Part shown: piece after piece, positions 9,785-19,650 of the stretch
How positions within the stretch are numbered: the first letter of the stretch is position 1
Layout: each line of letters starts with the position of its first letter
Origin: Chrysophaeum taylorii
Lineage: Eukaryota > Sar > Pelagophyceae > Pelagomonadales > Pelagomonadaceae
Direction of reading: 5' to 3'
Length of the DNA: 64,000 nucleotides
NCBI GenBank assembly: GCA_029834535.1
Contig: JAQMWT010000309.1
Location: 558,001-622,000 of the forward strand
Notes under the pieces: generated by a model
What the model was told of the DNA's origin: nothing
Database searches by the model: none
What the model saw: the letters and a program-made list of their open reading frames with translations, nothing else
Program-made: the position numbers and the translations under genes

Positions 9785-10134
9785 CCCCAAAACGCGATGG
9801 ATGGCGACCCACAAGTCCCGAGTCTGGAATCACCGAAGCAATTCTTCGCTACACCACAAGAGCTCCAACCTTTTTTTTTCTGGCAACTTGGCACCAACAC
9901 GGCTCCTGATGATTTGTCTAATCGGATCGCCACTACGGATTGCGCTAATATCAGAAAAAAAACACGCTGCCCCACAAGCCGCGCTCGCCGCAAAAAGAAT
10001 CAAAGCTCAAGACGAGCAACTCGACCAGGACGAGCAACTTGAACAACAAATTGAACAAGCTTCCCTACACCACAGCTGTTCATACGACACCCCCCCCCCC
10101 CCTTTTCGTCAAGGCAACATAGGGTAGGGTAAGG
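9545..10134. other. Intergenic region with trinucleotide repeats
   Basis: No gene is supported. The Gln-rich plus-strand frame through the CAA tract begins with GTG rather than ATG and is explained by the repeat. A run of 14 C lies near 10089-10102, shortly before the selenoprotein H start. Confidence 0.6.
9684..9785. repeat. Inverted GTT/CAA microsatellite
   Basis: About 6 GTT units (9684-9702) are followed after about 20 bp by about 20 CAA units (9725-9785). The two tracts are complementary and can fold into a hairpin. Confidence 0.95.
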
Positions 10135-10476
10135 ATGGCTCCCAAGAGGAAGAAGAAGCGCCAGGAGGACGTCACCGAGGGTGAGGAGCCGCCCGCGAAG
10201 AAGGCGGCGAACGCGAAGAAGGTGACGATAGAACATTGCAAGTCGTGATCCGCCTTCAAGACGCGCGCCAACAAACTCGTCAAGGCGGTGCGGGAGACGT
10301 TGCCGGACGTTGAGGTCGAAATCAACGTCGAGAAACCAAGAAAGGGGGCGTTTGTGGTGCGAGCCGCCGAGACACAAGTCGTCGCGCTGACCGATATGAA
10401 ACGGCCGTTTCCGCAACTCAAAGCCCTCGACATTGAGGCCTTAGCCAAAGAGACTATCGACGCCCTCGAAGAATAA
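10135..10476 (+). CDS. SELENOH: Selenoprotein H, with in-frame TGA read as selenocysteine
   Basis: The ATG at 10135 opens a frame broken only by TGA at 10246-10248 and closed by TAA at 10474, giving 113 residues including Sec38. The N-terminus is a nuclear/nucleolar-type basic run (MAPKRKKKRQ). The redox motif is VTIEHCKS-U at residues 30-38, a CxxU matching the CxxU of animal selenoprotein H. Downstream LVKAVRETLPDVEVEINVEK, PRKGAFVVR and a final helix match the thioredoxin-like SelH fold and length. Uninterrupted conservation after the TGA argues strongly for recoding, not termination. Standard gene callers would truncate it to 37 residues or start it at 10288. A SECIS element is expected in the 3' UTR; one weak candidate is listed separately. 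Confidence 0.85.
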
Positions 10477-11214
10477 TAATAATAAGTAGGGACTCTCGTG
10501 GAGCCGCATGACCGCTTTTCGACGACGCACACCGTCACACCTGAGGCGCGACCCGCTCCCTTCGTGTGAATAATACTTAGAGAATAGGGCCTCTGGCTAC
10601 GTTGTCTTATTATTCATCTCGTGGTCGGGGATGACTGACGTGTGGGCGCTGGCTTTTTGTTCCAGCCAGCCTCTTCTTCTCCATCGAGATGGGGTGTGCT
10701 CGGCTCTGCTTGCGTGCACGTCGTCTTCGTGCATACGACGGGCCCGCTGAACATCAAGAGCGTCGCTGGTGTCGCCGCCGCCCGGGTTGTTTATTTCTTA
10801 CTTCCTTCCGAGTCGCTGCGATTATGCGCCACTTTGACGACGACGGCACAGAGTATTTGTCCTCATCTCTGAGTGGCGGGACTACTGGCGGCGTTTCCCC
10901 GCTCACCAGGCATGCCTATGTCACAGACGCTCGCTGCATAGTGTTTTTTATTGCTGGCGGAGCTTTGTTATTATGATCCCCATCGCTTGTACCATTTTAA
11001 TGCTGACATATTATGGTTGGTTTTCTTCAAGCTGCCGGTGTTCTTTCTCGCGACTGGCCGCCTCGCCCCCGGAACAACAAGCAATGATGGTGCGTGTACA
11101 ATGGCAGCGTAGAGGGCAATAGTCAATGACGTCAGAAGATAGGTAATAAGGGTTTTAAAAATCAGAACCGTCAGCACCAAAGGTTCTGAACCGAGCAGAC
11201 CAATCAGGACAACG
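10477..11214. other. Selenoprotein H 3' UTR and upstream region of the cathepsin-like gene
   Basis: No further coding frame is convincing. The stretch begins with TAATAATAATAAG after the SelH stop, should contain the SECIS element and ends at the protease start. Confidence 0.5.
10615..10691 (+). promoter_or_regulatory. Candidate SECIS-like stem-loop, weak
   Basis: About 140 nt after the selenoprotein H stop, CATCTCGTGG (10615-10624) pairs with CCA-T-CGAGATG (10681-10691), and GCTGGCT (10648-10654) pairs with AGCCAGC (10664-10670), enclosing a 9-nt loop ending in CC. An ATGA lies at 10631-10634 in the 5' arm as SECIS elements require. The matching 3' GA of the kink-turn core is not clearly placed and the inner helix is uneven, so this is only a candidate. 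Confidence 0.25.
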
Positions 11215-12288
11215 ATGCTGCTCCTCTACTACGCAGTCGCCGCCGGCGCCGCCGCCATTCACCCGCTGCGCGAGGCCGAGATCGCCGAGATCCGCGAACG
11301 GACGTCGCTTTGGACCCCCGGGGAGACGCGGTTCTCGAAGTTTGCTCCCGGCGTGTCCAAGTGGCTGAACGGGGTGAAGGGCGAGTGGAAGATGGAGGTC
11401 GCCATCGCCCTCGCCGCCGGCGAGATCGAACGGTTCGAATCGAGCATTTCGGTGCCGGATTCGTTCGACAGCGCGACGCAGTGGCCCGAGTGCGAGAAGA
11501 TCATCAACGACATCCGCGATCAGTCGAACTGCGGATGCTGCTGGGCCTTCGCTGGCGCCGAGGCCGCGTCCGACCGCATGTGTATCTCAAACGGCGGCGG
11601 CGAGATGGTTCCGTTGAGCGCGCAGGACGTGTGCTTCAACTCGAACCGCGACGGCTGCGATGGCGGCCAGATCACGACGCCGTGGACGTACGTGCGCAGC
11701 ACGGGCGCCGTGTCGGGCGGCCAATACAACAACTCCGGTCCGTTCGGGTCTGGGCTGTGCAGCGATTTTTCGCTGCCCCACTGCCACCACCACGGTCCCC
11801 AGGGCGACGATCCCTACCCCGACGAGGGCGACCCCGGATGTCCCTCGGAGTCCTCCCCCGACGGTCCGACGGCCTGCGACTCGGACGCGAACGAGACGCA
11901 CGCCGACTTCGCGAACGACAAGTACTCCTTCTCTGGTCTCGTCCAGGCTGCTACGGGCGAGACGCGCATCATGCAGCTCATTTACGAGGGCGGCCCCGTC
12001 GAGACCGCGTTTACGGTGTATTCGGACTTTGAGGACTACGTCTCGGGCATCTACGAGCACGTGTCCGGCTCGTACGCGGGCGGCCACGCCGTCAAGATCA
12101 CGGGCTGGGGCGTCGAGAACGGGACCAAGTACTGGAAGGTCGCCAACTCCTGGAACGAGTACTGGGGCGAGGACGGCTTCTTCCGCATCAAGAAGGGCAC
12201 CAACGAGTGCGGCATCGAGGACGAGGTCACCGCCTCGCCCGCGACCACCACCTGGTCCAAGGCCGGCAAGCCTCTCGTCGATTATTGA
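11215..12288 (+). CDS. Cathepsin B-like cysteine protease (peptidase C1A)
   Basis: 357 residues with a hydrophobic signal peptide (1-14) and a propeptide up to about 80. Oxyanion Gln103 and catalytic Cys109 lie in RDQSNCGCCWAF, His291 in GGHAVKITGWG and Asn311 in VANSWNEYWG, so all key residues are present. CSDFSLPHCHHH (182-193) aligns with the cathepsin B occluding loop, whose His pair gives dipeptidyl carboxypeptidase activity. Just after it, residues ~194-230 form an acidic Asp/Pro/Ser/Cys-rich insertion. The product is expected in the lysosome/vacuole or secreted. Single exon. Confidence 0.93.
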   Translation: MLLLYYAVAAGAAAIHPLREAEIAEIRERTSLWTPGETRFSKFAPGVSKWLNGVKGEWKMEVAIALAAGEIERFESSISVPDSFDSATQWPECEKIINDIRDQSNCGCCWAFAGAEAASDRMCISNGGGEMVPLSAQDVCFNSNRDGCDGGQITTPWTYVRSTGAVSGGQYNNSGPFGSGLCSDFSLPHCHHHGPQGDDPYPDEGDPGCPSESSPDGPTACDSDANETHADFANDKYSFSGLVQAATGETRIMQLIYEGGPVETAFTVYSDFEDYVSGIYEHVSGSYAGGHAVKITGWGVENGTKYWKVANSWNEYWGEDGFFRIKKGTNECGIEDEVTASPATTTWSKAGKPLVDY

Positions 12289-12468
12289 AACTGAGAGAAA
12301 ATAAATAAATAAATCCGTTGGCTGTCTGTTTATTATTATCATCATCACGCTTACTTCCTTACTTACTTCCCCCTTTTTTCTCAAGTTTGTTTAACTACTA
12401 GGCTACTAGAAGCAGCACCACCACCACCACCAGCTGTTGTGGTTTGAAGTTGAAGTTCAAGTTCAAAC

Positions 12469-13860
12469 ATGTTTGGTTGGGTGTTCGGGTTGTTCGCCTC
12501 GTGCGACTCTGATGGGTGTCCGCGCGGGGTCCACGAGTGGAACGCGACGGGGATGCGGTACGTCGGAGAGTGGTACAGGCACAAGCGCCACGGACTCGGC
12601 GTCCTGGAGACGCGGGCGATGGTGTACGAGGGGACCTGGTCGAGGGGGTTGTGGCACGGCGCCGGTGTCGCCCGCGCAAAGGGCGTGAGCTTCGAGGGCG
12701 AGTGGCGCGACGGTTACATGTATCTGGGCGTGATGAAGGACCGCGACGGCAACATTAGCGGGAGATTCGCGGAAAATCAGGCAACGGGGTGCGCCCAATC
12801 TTCGAGCTCTCGGGTCTCCTACGTCGGCGAGTGGGAGGGCGGCAAGTACCACGGGTATGGGCGGCTCGAGGGGCCCCGGAGCGTGCAGGAGGGCGAGTTC
12901 AGGCACGGGCGGTTCGTGCGGTCTGGCAACGCCAAGGCGGCGATCAGGTGCGGCGAGAGGACGGCCGGGCTCGCGTCGCGCTGGTCGAGACGAGGTCGCA
13001 CCGCGGCTCTGCGGGCGCGCACGGTCTCGAACTCGTGCTGGTGGCTGCTGATATTGTTGCTAGCATACTTTCTCGTTCCGGGGGGCGTCGAGTGTCCGTT
13101 GTGCGCGGAGCACGCGCAGCCTTTCGCGTTTGGCTGCGGCGACAAGTGTTGTCGCTCGTGCGCGGTGAGATGGGTACGCCAAGCCCTCGGCAACAGGAGC
13201 GTTTTTACGGAAAAGGGCCTCCCCTGCTTCGCGCGGTGCGGTTCCTTCATCGACTCGGCAACCCTCGACCGCCTCGCCCGCCCGTCGCCGTGGCTGCCGT
13301 ACCTCACGAAATCTGAGTTGGAGACGTTTCGTCGGCAGACCGAAATCCAGAAAATTCCCCCCCACAAGCGCCTCTTCTGCCCGTCCTGCGACCGCTGCAA
13401 CGTCGCAGACGCATCATCATCATCCGCTCTTTGCGCATACTGCGGGTGGACCTGGGATCCCAAGACAGCCCTCGAGCCGGCGGACGCCGAGTCGGAAAAA
13501 CTCATCAAACTCACGGCCAAGCCGTGCCCCGCCTGCGGCGCCGAGATTTCTCACTGGCACGGCCACGGCTGCCACCACATCGCCCCCGGCCGCGGCTGCT
13601 CCAACTGCGGCCAGCACTTTTGTTACGTCTGCGAGCGACCCCACGGCATACCGGGACGCTACAAGAAAAATCCCCTCTGCACCCACGGCTCCACCTTCTG
13701 CTGCGAAACTGACATCCATGCCCACCTCGAGAAAGTCGGCCCCAACATCGCCCGCGACACGCGCTGCGGCTGCGCGATCTGTCCCGATTGTCGCCCCAAC
13801 GCCCCCTGCCCCCATTGCCCGGGGACCTGCGTCGTCTGCCGCGGGATCGTCGAACTCTAA
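12469..13860 (+). CDS. MORN-repeat, transmembrane RBR-type E3 ubiquitin ligase
   Basis: 463 residues. Residues ~28-150 contain MORN repeats (YVGEWYRHKRHGLG; YEGTWSRGLWHGAG; FEGEWRDGYMYLG; YVGEWEGGKYHGYG), which often bind membranes or phosphoinositides. Residues 191-206 (WWLLILLLAYFLV) form one membrane helix. The rest is a RING-between-RING ligase: RING1 from Cys209 (ECPLCAEHAQPF) to ~258, an IBR-like Cys set ~304-326 (FCPSCDRC and LCAYCGW), and RING2 from Cys353 (CPACGAEISHWHGHGCHH) to Cys388. Cys368 aligns with the RBR catalytic cysteine that takes ubiquitin from E2. A further Cys-rich tail ends the protein. MORN plus RBR in one protein is unusual. Confidence 0.85.
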   Translation: MFGWVFGLFASCDSDGCPRGVHEWNATGMRYVGEWYRHKRHGLGVLETRAMVYEGTWSRGLWHGAGVARAKGVSFEGEWRDGYMYLGVMKDRDGNISGRFAENQATGCAQSSSSRVSYVGEWEGGKYHGYGRLEGPRSVQEGEFRHGRFVRSGNAKAAIRCGERTAGLASRWSRRGRTAALRARTVSNSCWWLLILLLAYFLVPGGVECPLCAEHAQPFAFGCGDKCCRSCAVRWVRQALGNRSVFTEKGLPCFARCGSFIDSATLDRLARPSPWLPYLTKSELETFRRQTEIQKIPPHKRLFCPSCDRCNVADASSSSALCAYCGWTWDPKTALEPADAESEKLIKLTAKPCPACGAEISHWHGHGCHHIAPGRGCSNCGQHFCYVCERPHGIPGRYKKNPLCTHGSTFCCETDIHAHLEKVGPNIARDTRCGCAICPDCRPNAPCPHCPGTCVVCRGIVEL

Positions 13861-14373
13861 CATTATTTCGCCTCATGCTAGTAATACTACCTGCCTTTCT
13901 GCTGCTGCAAAGTTCGTTAGATACATGTCTTCATGCCGGCCGACGGACTCTCCACATACTGCCCCAACATAAGGGAGCTTGGTATTTTGTTTTTATTGGG
14001 GAAACGGCGGTACGGGCGGGTGGTGAGCGCGAGACGATTCGTGCGTGGGCTATAGCCGCGTCAGACATTTTTTTGTCGCGACGCGAAGCGGCGAAGCGTC
14101 GGCGTTCACGCGGATGATCGACTTGTATTTTTGTGGGCCCGGCACGCGAAATAACGACCGAATTATTATGTCTCTACGAGGGACGGGCTGCCACCACCTT
14201 CGCGACAACGACGTTCGCTTATTTAACCAACTCGATGATTATGTCGTTGTGACAACTTGGGCCATGGAACACACCCGGCAACAAAAGTTGACGATCAAAA
14301 CCAGGTTTTTTTTTCCAAGGTGTGGTGGGACTGCGTGCGTCGACTCTGAAGGAACATCATCCTGACCACCGCG
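13861..14373. other. Intergenic; nothing recognised
   Basis: Only short frames without family motifs are present, and no RNA gene is apparent. Confidence 0.5.
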
Positions 14374-16720
14374 TTGACTGACCAGTGGGAAGGCGACGAC
14401 GCATGTGTGTGTATCCGGTTCTGGGAGCGCCTGAAGGGTGACGAGAGACTTCAAGAAAGGCACATGGCAGACGACCAAGCCCTCTTGGGGCCGGCCCACT
14501 TCAAGGCTGCGCATCCGGAGGAGGATTCGACGAGCTGGGACGTCGACAGCTCACCAAGAAACAGAAGACAGACCAAGAAAAGGAGGGCGTTATGACGACC
14601 GTGGGCGTTGTGTCAGCCTCGAAGGGTAAATCGGATATTACGAGTTACTTCATGGCCATGCCCAGCCAGGCAAAGCACTCTTCCCTGATGGCGACGTTCT
14701 CGGCTCGGCACTACGCGTACACGTCGCAGCGGATTTTTTCCAAGCGCACCTTTGACTGACGACGAAGATCATCGCAGCCTAATTGAGGCGGCGTATTACC
14801 GCGGCGGTGGCGGCGGGAAAGGCAAGCGCCCTCGTTCATGACTCGAAAGGCGCTGTTTGATGAATGGGTGGACGCTGAATATCGTTGCTTTGTTGTTCGA
14901 ATCTTGAAGCACGTCGTTACTACGGAGTGTTATTTATGAAGCGGCGGTTTTCGGCAATCCATTCGCCCAGGTGGTGCATGGACGGCGGGACACTCGATGA
15001 TAAGTTCAAGCGACAGGCCATTGGCCTATCCTTCATCTGGCCCGATTGGAGTGGCGTTGAGACGGTTCCCGCGTGGGCCTCGTTCCAGCTGACGACGGAA
15101 CCGATTCCGGCACGTCTTCTCTGCTCCGTTCTGTGGTCTCGGAGCGTGCGGGAATCGATATCGATTTGGCGGCCGCAACCATTGTTCAAGACCGGGCTGC
15201 AATTGGCGTCGCCGAAGAATTTCTTGTTGAGGTTCGAAGCGTGTGACGTGCATGATATATCTCAAAACTCTTGGCAGCGGCATGTGGCGACTTGACACGA
15301 TCCAGAGGCAAGCAGGTGATCAATCCATCCCCAGCTGGCCAGGAGCTGCTGAACAGTGGTGGCCACGATGGAGCCAAGTTCTTTTCTTACGGCACTCACG
15401 TTTGAAGGATCCGCGTGCGCTTTCGCCATTACTGCCGGGGAAATAAATCGCCGAAGCTCAAGCTTGACCTCAATAAGACGAGGTTCCGGGCGTGATACCA
15501 ACTTATTCGTTCCTTGCTGCGTATGCACCACGTCGTGCTCAAACTGTACGCGGCTACCAACATTGGACTCCCCTGCACAATTAGTGATGAGCAATGGGTG
15601 GCGTTGGCTGAATTCGAGGCGATTTTTGCTATAACGGATGCGGCCGTTGTTTTCGTGCAACATGAACACTTATGCCTGGGGGCGTGCGCCGCATTGATCA
15701 AGCACAACATGATCGAGTCTCTGCGAGCTGGGACGCTAGAAGTCATTGATCTCCTGAACATAACTACGAAATCCATGCCACGTAAGACTGTCGATGTTGA
15801 CGACCTCAGCGAGACCGGCAAAATCTGTCTTGAACGGGCTATTATTCTCGAATGTGAGCGTCGGTGCTGCGGGAATAATGAAAACAACTACGTGCGTCAC
15901 TTCGACTACGAATTATTCAACGATCGTGAGCTGATTGCCTTCCTTCTTGACTTTCGGACTATTGACTGCCGGCACCTGTCGTCCAATCAGAAAGCTCGGG
16001 CCAGGAAGTTGCTTGCTCAAGCAAGAATATGTGATTTACGCACGGACTGCATTCCACCACGAAAACGCAAAGACTTCCTCCGAGTCTGCGCCGCCCTCCG
16101 AGCCTGTGCCTGCCCGCAGTTTCTTGGCGGCACTCGACGCACCCTATGCTTGGGACGACGACATCAGTGGCGACGCATAGCCTTCTTTTGCTATGCCTGA
16201 GAACCAGATGCCCGATTTCAATGTGGAGGAGTTTGAACAGGTCTTCACTCAATGGATCATCAGGCTGTCGAGATCACTCAACTGGAATGAACGTTATCCC
16301 GAGCTTGAGAAGAAGGATGAAGTCTCAGCTTCACAGATCTGGCGGCTGTGCTCGACGTTGGAAAGCTGCATCGACCGCTCACCAAGGTTGTGCAGTATGG
16401 GTTCCTTCCTCCTTCCGGACATGGCGAGAGCCTCCTCTAAGGGATTTTTCAATTGGTAGTACACATGGCGCGCAGAGCTACTACTGCTGCGAGCGCTGCC
16501 TGAGCATTGGAAATCTTGTCTCCTGACCGAGGGAAAGAAACACGGTCATGCTCGGCGCGGACGAGACGGGCAAAGTTGTTGCCAGCATACTGCGCACGAA
16601 CAATAATTTCTTCATTGCGGCGGCGGCGGCCCGGATTTTGAGTGTACAGGGACCTCGGACACGAGACCGAGTTTTTCAAAAACGCCGAGAGCACCATGAT
16701 TGATTCCCCGAAGACTCTTT
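14374..16720 (+). pseudogene. Decayed DNA-transposase-like locus (possibly hAT-like)
   Basis: Coding-like segments line up on the plus strand in shifting frames: 14374-14592, 14592-14760 (KGKSDITSYFMAMPSQAKH), ~14830-14930 (RKALFDEWVDAEYRCFVVRI), 14990-15100 (QAIGLSFIWPDWSGVETVPA), 15514-16060 (DEQWVALAEFEAIFAITDAA ... LGACAALIKHNMIESLRAG), 16100-16180 (AALDAPYAWDDDISGD) and 16193-16459 (FNVEEFEQVFTQWIIRLSRS). The order and style recall hAT transposases, with a middle region containing DEQW and a C-terminal dimerisation part, but no diagnostic motif is certain. At least four frame changes mean it cannot be functional. It could instead be another repeat-family protein. Confidence 0.4.
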
Positions 16721-17277
16721 GGAGATGGAGGTTGACGAGGAAGAACCAGACGAAGATACCGAGGTTGTTCGTTCGTTCACATCGCCTAAAGTAAGTAAGA
16801 AACACCGAACCCCATCCACGGTAAGTAAGTAACTCCTCCTTCGCCCCGAATTTAACGCGAATGAATCTAAGAGCATCAGACCTAGGAAGCAATAAATAGC
16901 GCGCGGGGGGCACGGAAAAAACTGACGGGGCGCGACAGGGACCGTCGGCGCTGGCGTTAAAAAAAAAAAAAAAAAGTGGCGTTCACTTCACAAAGGTTGG
17001 TTGTTCACGATGGATGACCACGTAGGGCGTCAGTGTTCGTTCACTTCAAATCACTTCACCAATATTTGCGTGTGGGTGGTGAAGTGGTTCACGTTCACTT
17101 GCTGAAGTGAATATTCCCAAACGCTGGTTTTGATTGATTGAAGAGGCAGGAATGTCTGCCACATAAAATTCATTCCTAGTGAACTCAAGTCAGAGGTGTC
17201 AGAAGAAGCTTCTTCTGGGTCAAAAACATGGTTTTTTTGAACACTAACCATTATAGTGTGTATGCAACAAAACCCTC
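16721..17277. other. Intergenic region with poly-A tract and palindromic segment
   Basis: A 17-A run near 16960 is followed by several copies of GTTCACTTCA or its complement. It contains no gene and ends at the divinyl reductase start. Confidence 0.5.
17040..17111. repeat. Imperfect inverted repeat (TTCACTTCA / TGAAGTGAA)
   Basis: TTCACTTCA at 17040-17048 is the reverse complement of 17103-17111, and CACTTCACC near 17052 faces GGTGAAGTG near 17077, so the segment can fold into a nested hairpin. Confidence 0.7.
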
Positions 17278-18333
17278 ATGTGGAAGATCTTGGTCTTCTT
17301 CTTTTTCCCGCCGCCGCCAGCTCTGGGGCTGTCGTCGGTTCAAACAAGAACAACGAAAGCGAAGCCCCCCGTGTGCGTCGTGGGCGCCACGGGGTACATC
17401 GGGCGGCACGTCGTCCAGGAGTGCGTTCGCCGCGGGTACCCTACGACAGCCGTCGTTCGGAAAGAAACTGAGTCTTCGTTTTTCCAAGGCGCCGAAATCG
17501 TCGTCGCCGACCCGACGAAACCCCTTACCCTCGATTACGAGGCCGTTATCTGCTGCCTCGCCTCGCGGTCGGGGTCAAAGGCCGACAGCCTGCTCGTGGA
17601 TTACGAAGCTTCGACGAATTGTCTCAGAGCCGCGGAAGCGCGCGGCGCTCATTTCGTTCTTCTGAGCGCGTTTTGCGTCGCCAAGCCCCAACTCCAATTC
17701 CAGTTCGCCAAGCTCAAGACCGAACAAGCCATTCGCGATTCCACAGCGACGTGGTCCATCGTCCGTCCGACGGCCTTTTTTAAATCGGTGTCTGGTCAAG
17801 TTGAAATTGTGAGAGATGGTGGACCGTTTGTGTACTTTGACCTCGGTGGGAGATCAGCGACCTGCAACCCCATAGCCGAATCCGACCTCGCGAAAGCTCT
17901 CGTCGACTGCGTCTCGGATCCGTCGAGGAAGAATCAAATATGGAACGTCGGAGGTCCGGGAGATGGGATTTCGATGAGGGACCAAGGCAAACTCATCGCC
18001 GAAGCCATCGCCGAGGTCGAGGGAACCCCTCGGAAGGACCCCTGGCTCCTCGGGGTCCCGATCCTCGTCTTCGACGTCATTCTCGGGGCCCTCGACGCGC
18101 TCGCCAAGCTATATCCTTCTAAATTTGAGGACGTCGCCGAATTCGGACGAATTGGACGCTACTATGCCGTCGAGGACATGCTTACCACCGACGACGCCGA
18201 GCGCTACGGCACCATCACCCTCAAGGACCACTACAAAAACGTCGCCCAGTACGGCCAAGAATACGACCCCTACACCACCCTCTTCGGCGCCAAGCCGAAG
18301 AAACCTTCTTCTTCTTCTTCTTCTTCTTCCTAG
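17278..18333 (+). CDS. DVR: Divinyl chlorophyllide a 8-vinyl-reductase, plastid
   Basis: 351 residues. An N-terminal hydrophobic leader (MWKILVFFFFPPPPALGL) followed by a basic stretch suits import into a secondary plastid. The Rossmann NADPH site is VVGATGYIGRHVVQE (33-47). RPTAFFKSVSGQVEIVRDGG, YFDLGGRSATCNPIAESDLA and the NVGGPGDG segment are characteristic of the atypical SDR enzyme that reduces the 8-vinyl group of divinyl (proto)chlorophyllide to ethyl in chlorophyll synthesis. The frame ends in a Ser run encoded by a TTC/TCT repeat. Length fits the family plus presequence. This gene is the best evidence that the organism is photosynthetic. Confidence 0.9.
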   Translation: MWKILVFFFFPPPPALGLSSVQTRTTKAKPPVCVVGATGYIGRHVVQECVRRGYPTTAVVRKETESSFFQGAEIVVADPTKPLTLDYEAVICCLASRSGSKADSLLVDYEASTNCLRAAEARGAHFVLLSAFCVAKPQLQFQFAKLKTEQAIRDSTATWSIVRPTAFFKSVSGQVEIVRDGGPFVYFDLGGRSATCNPIAESDLAKALVDCVSDPSRKNQIWNVGGPGDGISMRDQGKLIAEAIAEVEGTPRKDPWLLGVPILVFDVILGALDALAKLYPSKFEDVAEFGRIGRYYAVEDMLTTDDAERYGTITLKDHYKNVAQYGQEYDPYTTLFGAKPKKPSSSSSSSS

Positions 18334-18750
18334 GGTTTGGTTTTATTTCTCCCCATCCTATTGGTTTTTTCCTCATTTATTAATGCGGAGTTGTATTCTT
18401 ATTTTTCTTCTTCTTCTTCTTCTTCTTCTAAAGCGACCACCGCCCCATATCGTCGAACGCCCAAAAGACCACCACCACCACCACCACAACCACCACCACC
18501 ACCACCAGGCACATCATCCTGTAAAATTTGAGGATTGAGGGACGGGACGGACAACTCCGCGAACAACGACGACGACGACGGACGCGCGCCACTCGTCCGT
18601 CCGAGATTCTCTTCATTGGGACCCCAGGTATCCTGCTTCTTGGAGAACAGGATGTCTCGGGCGATCCCCGTCTTAGACTTGGATCATAATAATATCTTTC
18701 GTATCCTACATGTCGTCGTCGTCGTAATCCTAACCCTTTTAAAAAAGAAA
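18334..18750. other. Intergenic region with simple repeats
   Basis: It contains TTC (about 18408-18429) and CCA/CAC (about 18470-18510) tracts. The open frame extending upstream from 18751 to 18535 is low-complexity and lacks FN3K similarity, so it is treated as leader. Confidence 0.5.
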
Positions 18751-19650
18751 ATGAAGCTCTTCCTCGTGGTGTGGATGGGTGGGGACGGCGACGTGCGCAA
18801 GTGGTTCAACGCCAACGGATACGAGGAGGCGAAGAAGTCCGGCGGGTTCGGGGGGTCGGGATGGGCGTCGACCGCGAAATGGACGTGTGGTTCGAAGGAT
18901 TTTTTTGTGAAGAGTTCGTCGAGGTCTGCTAATAGAATGTTCGCCGGCGAAGCCGCCGGACTCGGAGCGATGCGCGCGGCCGCCGGCAGTGGCCTCGCGA
19001 TTCCTGAAGTGTTTCACGCCGGGGACTACGAGGACGGCCGCGGGTCTTTTATAATCATGGAATACCTCCGTCTCGGCGGCAGGGGCGACGCGGCCGCTCT
19101 GGGCAGAGCGATGGCAGAAATGCATCTCGCCCCTGGACCAGACGCGTACGGCTTCGATGTCGACAACACGATCGGCGCGACGCCGCAGCCCAACGGCTGG
19201 GACGCGGACTGGATTCGGTTTTGGACGGAAAAGAGAATGAAACATCAGTTGAAGTTGGCGGGCGATTCCGCGATTCAAAACGTCGCCGAGAAGTTGATTC
19301 CCCGGATCCCCGAATTCTTCGACGACGGCGAGCCCACGAGACCCGCGATCATCCACGGGGACCTCTGGAGCGGGAACATTGGGACGGCAGATGGTCGGCC
19401 GTCGATCTACGACCCCGCCTGCTACTACGCCCACCACGAAGCCGAGTGGGGAATGAGCTGGTGCGCGAGCCTCGGACCCGCGTTTTGGGCGGCCTACCGC
19501 AGCCTCATCCCGGAAGCCCCCGGCTTCAAGAAGCGCCGTCCCCTCTACGAAGCCTACCACCAGCTCAACCACTACAACCTCTTCGGAGGCGGCTACCGCG
19601 GCGCGGCCATATCCTGCATGGAAGACGCCCTCCGGTTTTTAAAACCCTAA
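18751..19650 (+). CDS. Fructosamine-3-kinase / ketosamine kinase family
   Basis: 299 residues from the ATG at 18751; an in-frame ATG at 18535 would add a low-complexity leader. The length then matches the family (about 290-310). ATP-site lysine is in DFFVKSSS (50-57), followed by FAGEAAGLGAM (64-74) with the conserved Glu; FIIMEYLRLG (100-109) is the hinge; HGDLWSGN (202-209) is the catalytic loop and YDPACYYAHHEAEWGM (220-235) gives the metal-binding Asp221. These enzymes phosphorylate ketoamine adducts on glycated proteins, leading to deglycation. Confidence 0.92.
   Translation: MKLFLVVWMGGDGDVRKWFNANGYEEAKKSGGFGGSGWASTAKWTCGSKDFFVKSSSRSANRMFAGEAAGLGAMRAAAGSGLAIPEVFHAGDYEDGRGSFIIMEYLRLGGRGDAAALGRAMAEMHLAPGPDAYGFDVDNTIGATPQPNGWDADWIRFWTEKRMKHQLKLAGDSAIQNVAEKLIPRIPEFFDDGEPTRPAIIHGDLWSGNIGTADGRPSIYDPACYYAHHEAEWGMSWCASLGPAFWAAYRSLIPEAPGFKKRRPLYEAYHQLNHYNLFGGGYRGAAISCMEDALRFLKP

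Noticed and set aside
9704-10042. Poly-Gln protein frame
   Set aside because: Starts with GTG, is dominated by the CAA microsatellite and has no conserved sequence.
10288-10476. Independent 62-residue ORF
   Set aside because: It is the C-terminal part of selenoprotein H in the same frame after the TGA.
18535-18750. 72-residue N-terminal extension of the fructosamine kinase
   Set aside because: Low-complexity, no family similarity; the start at 18751 gives the usual length.
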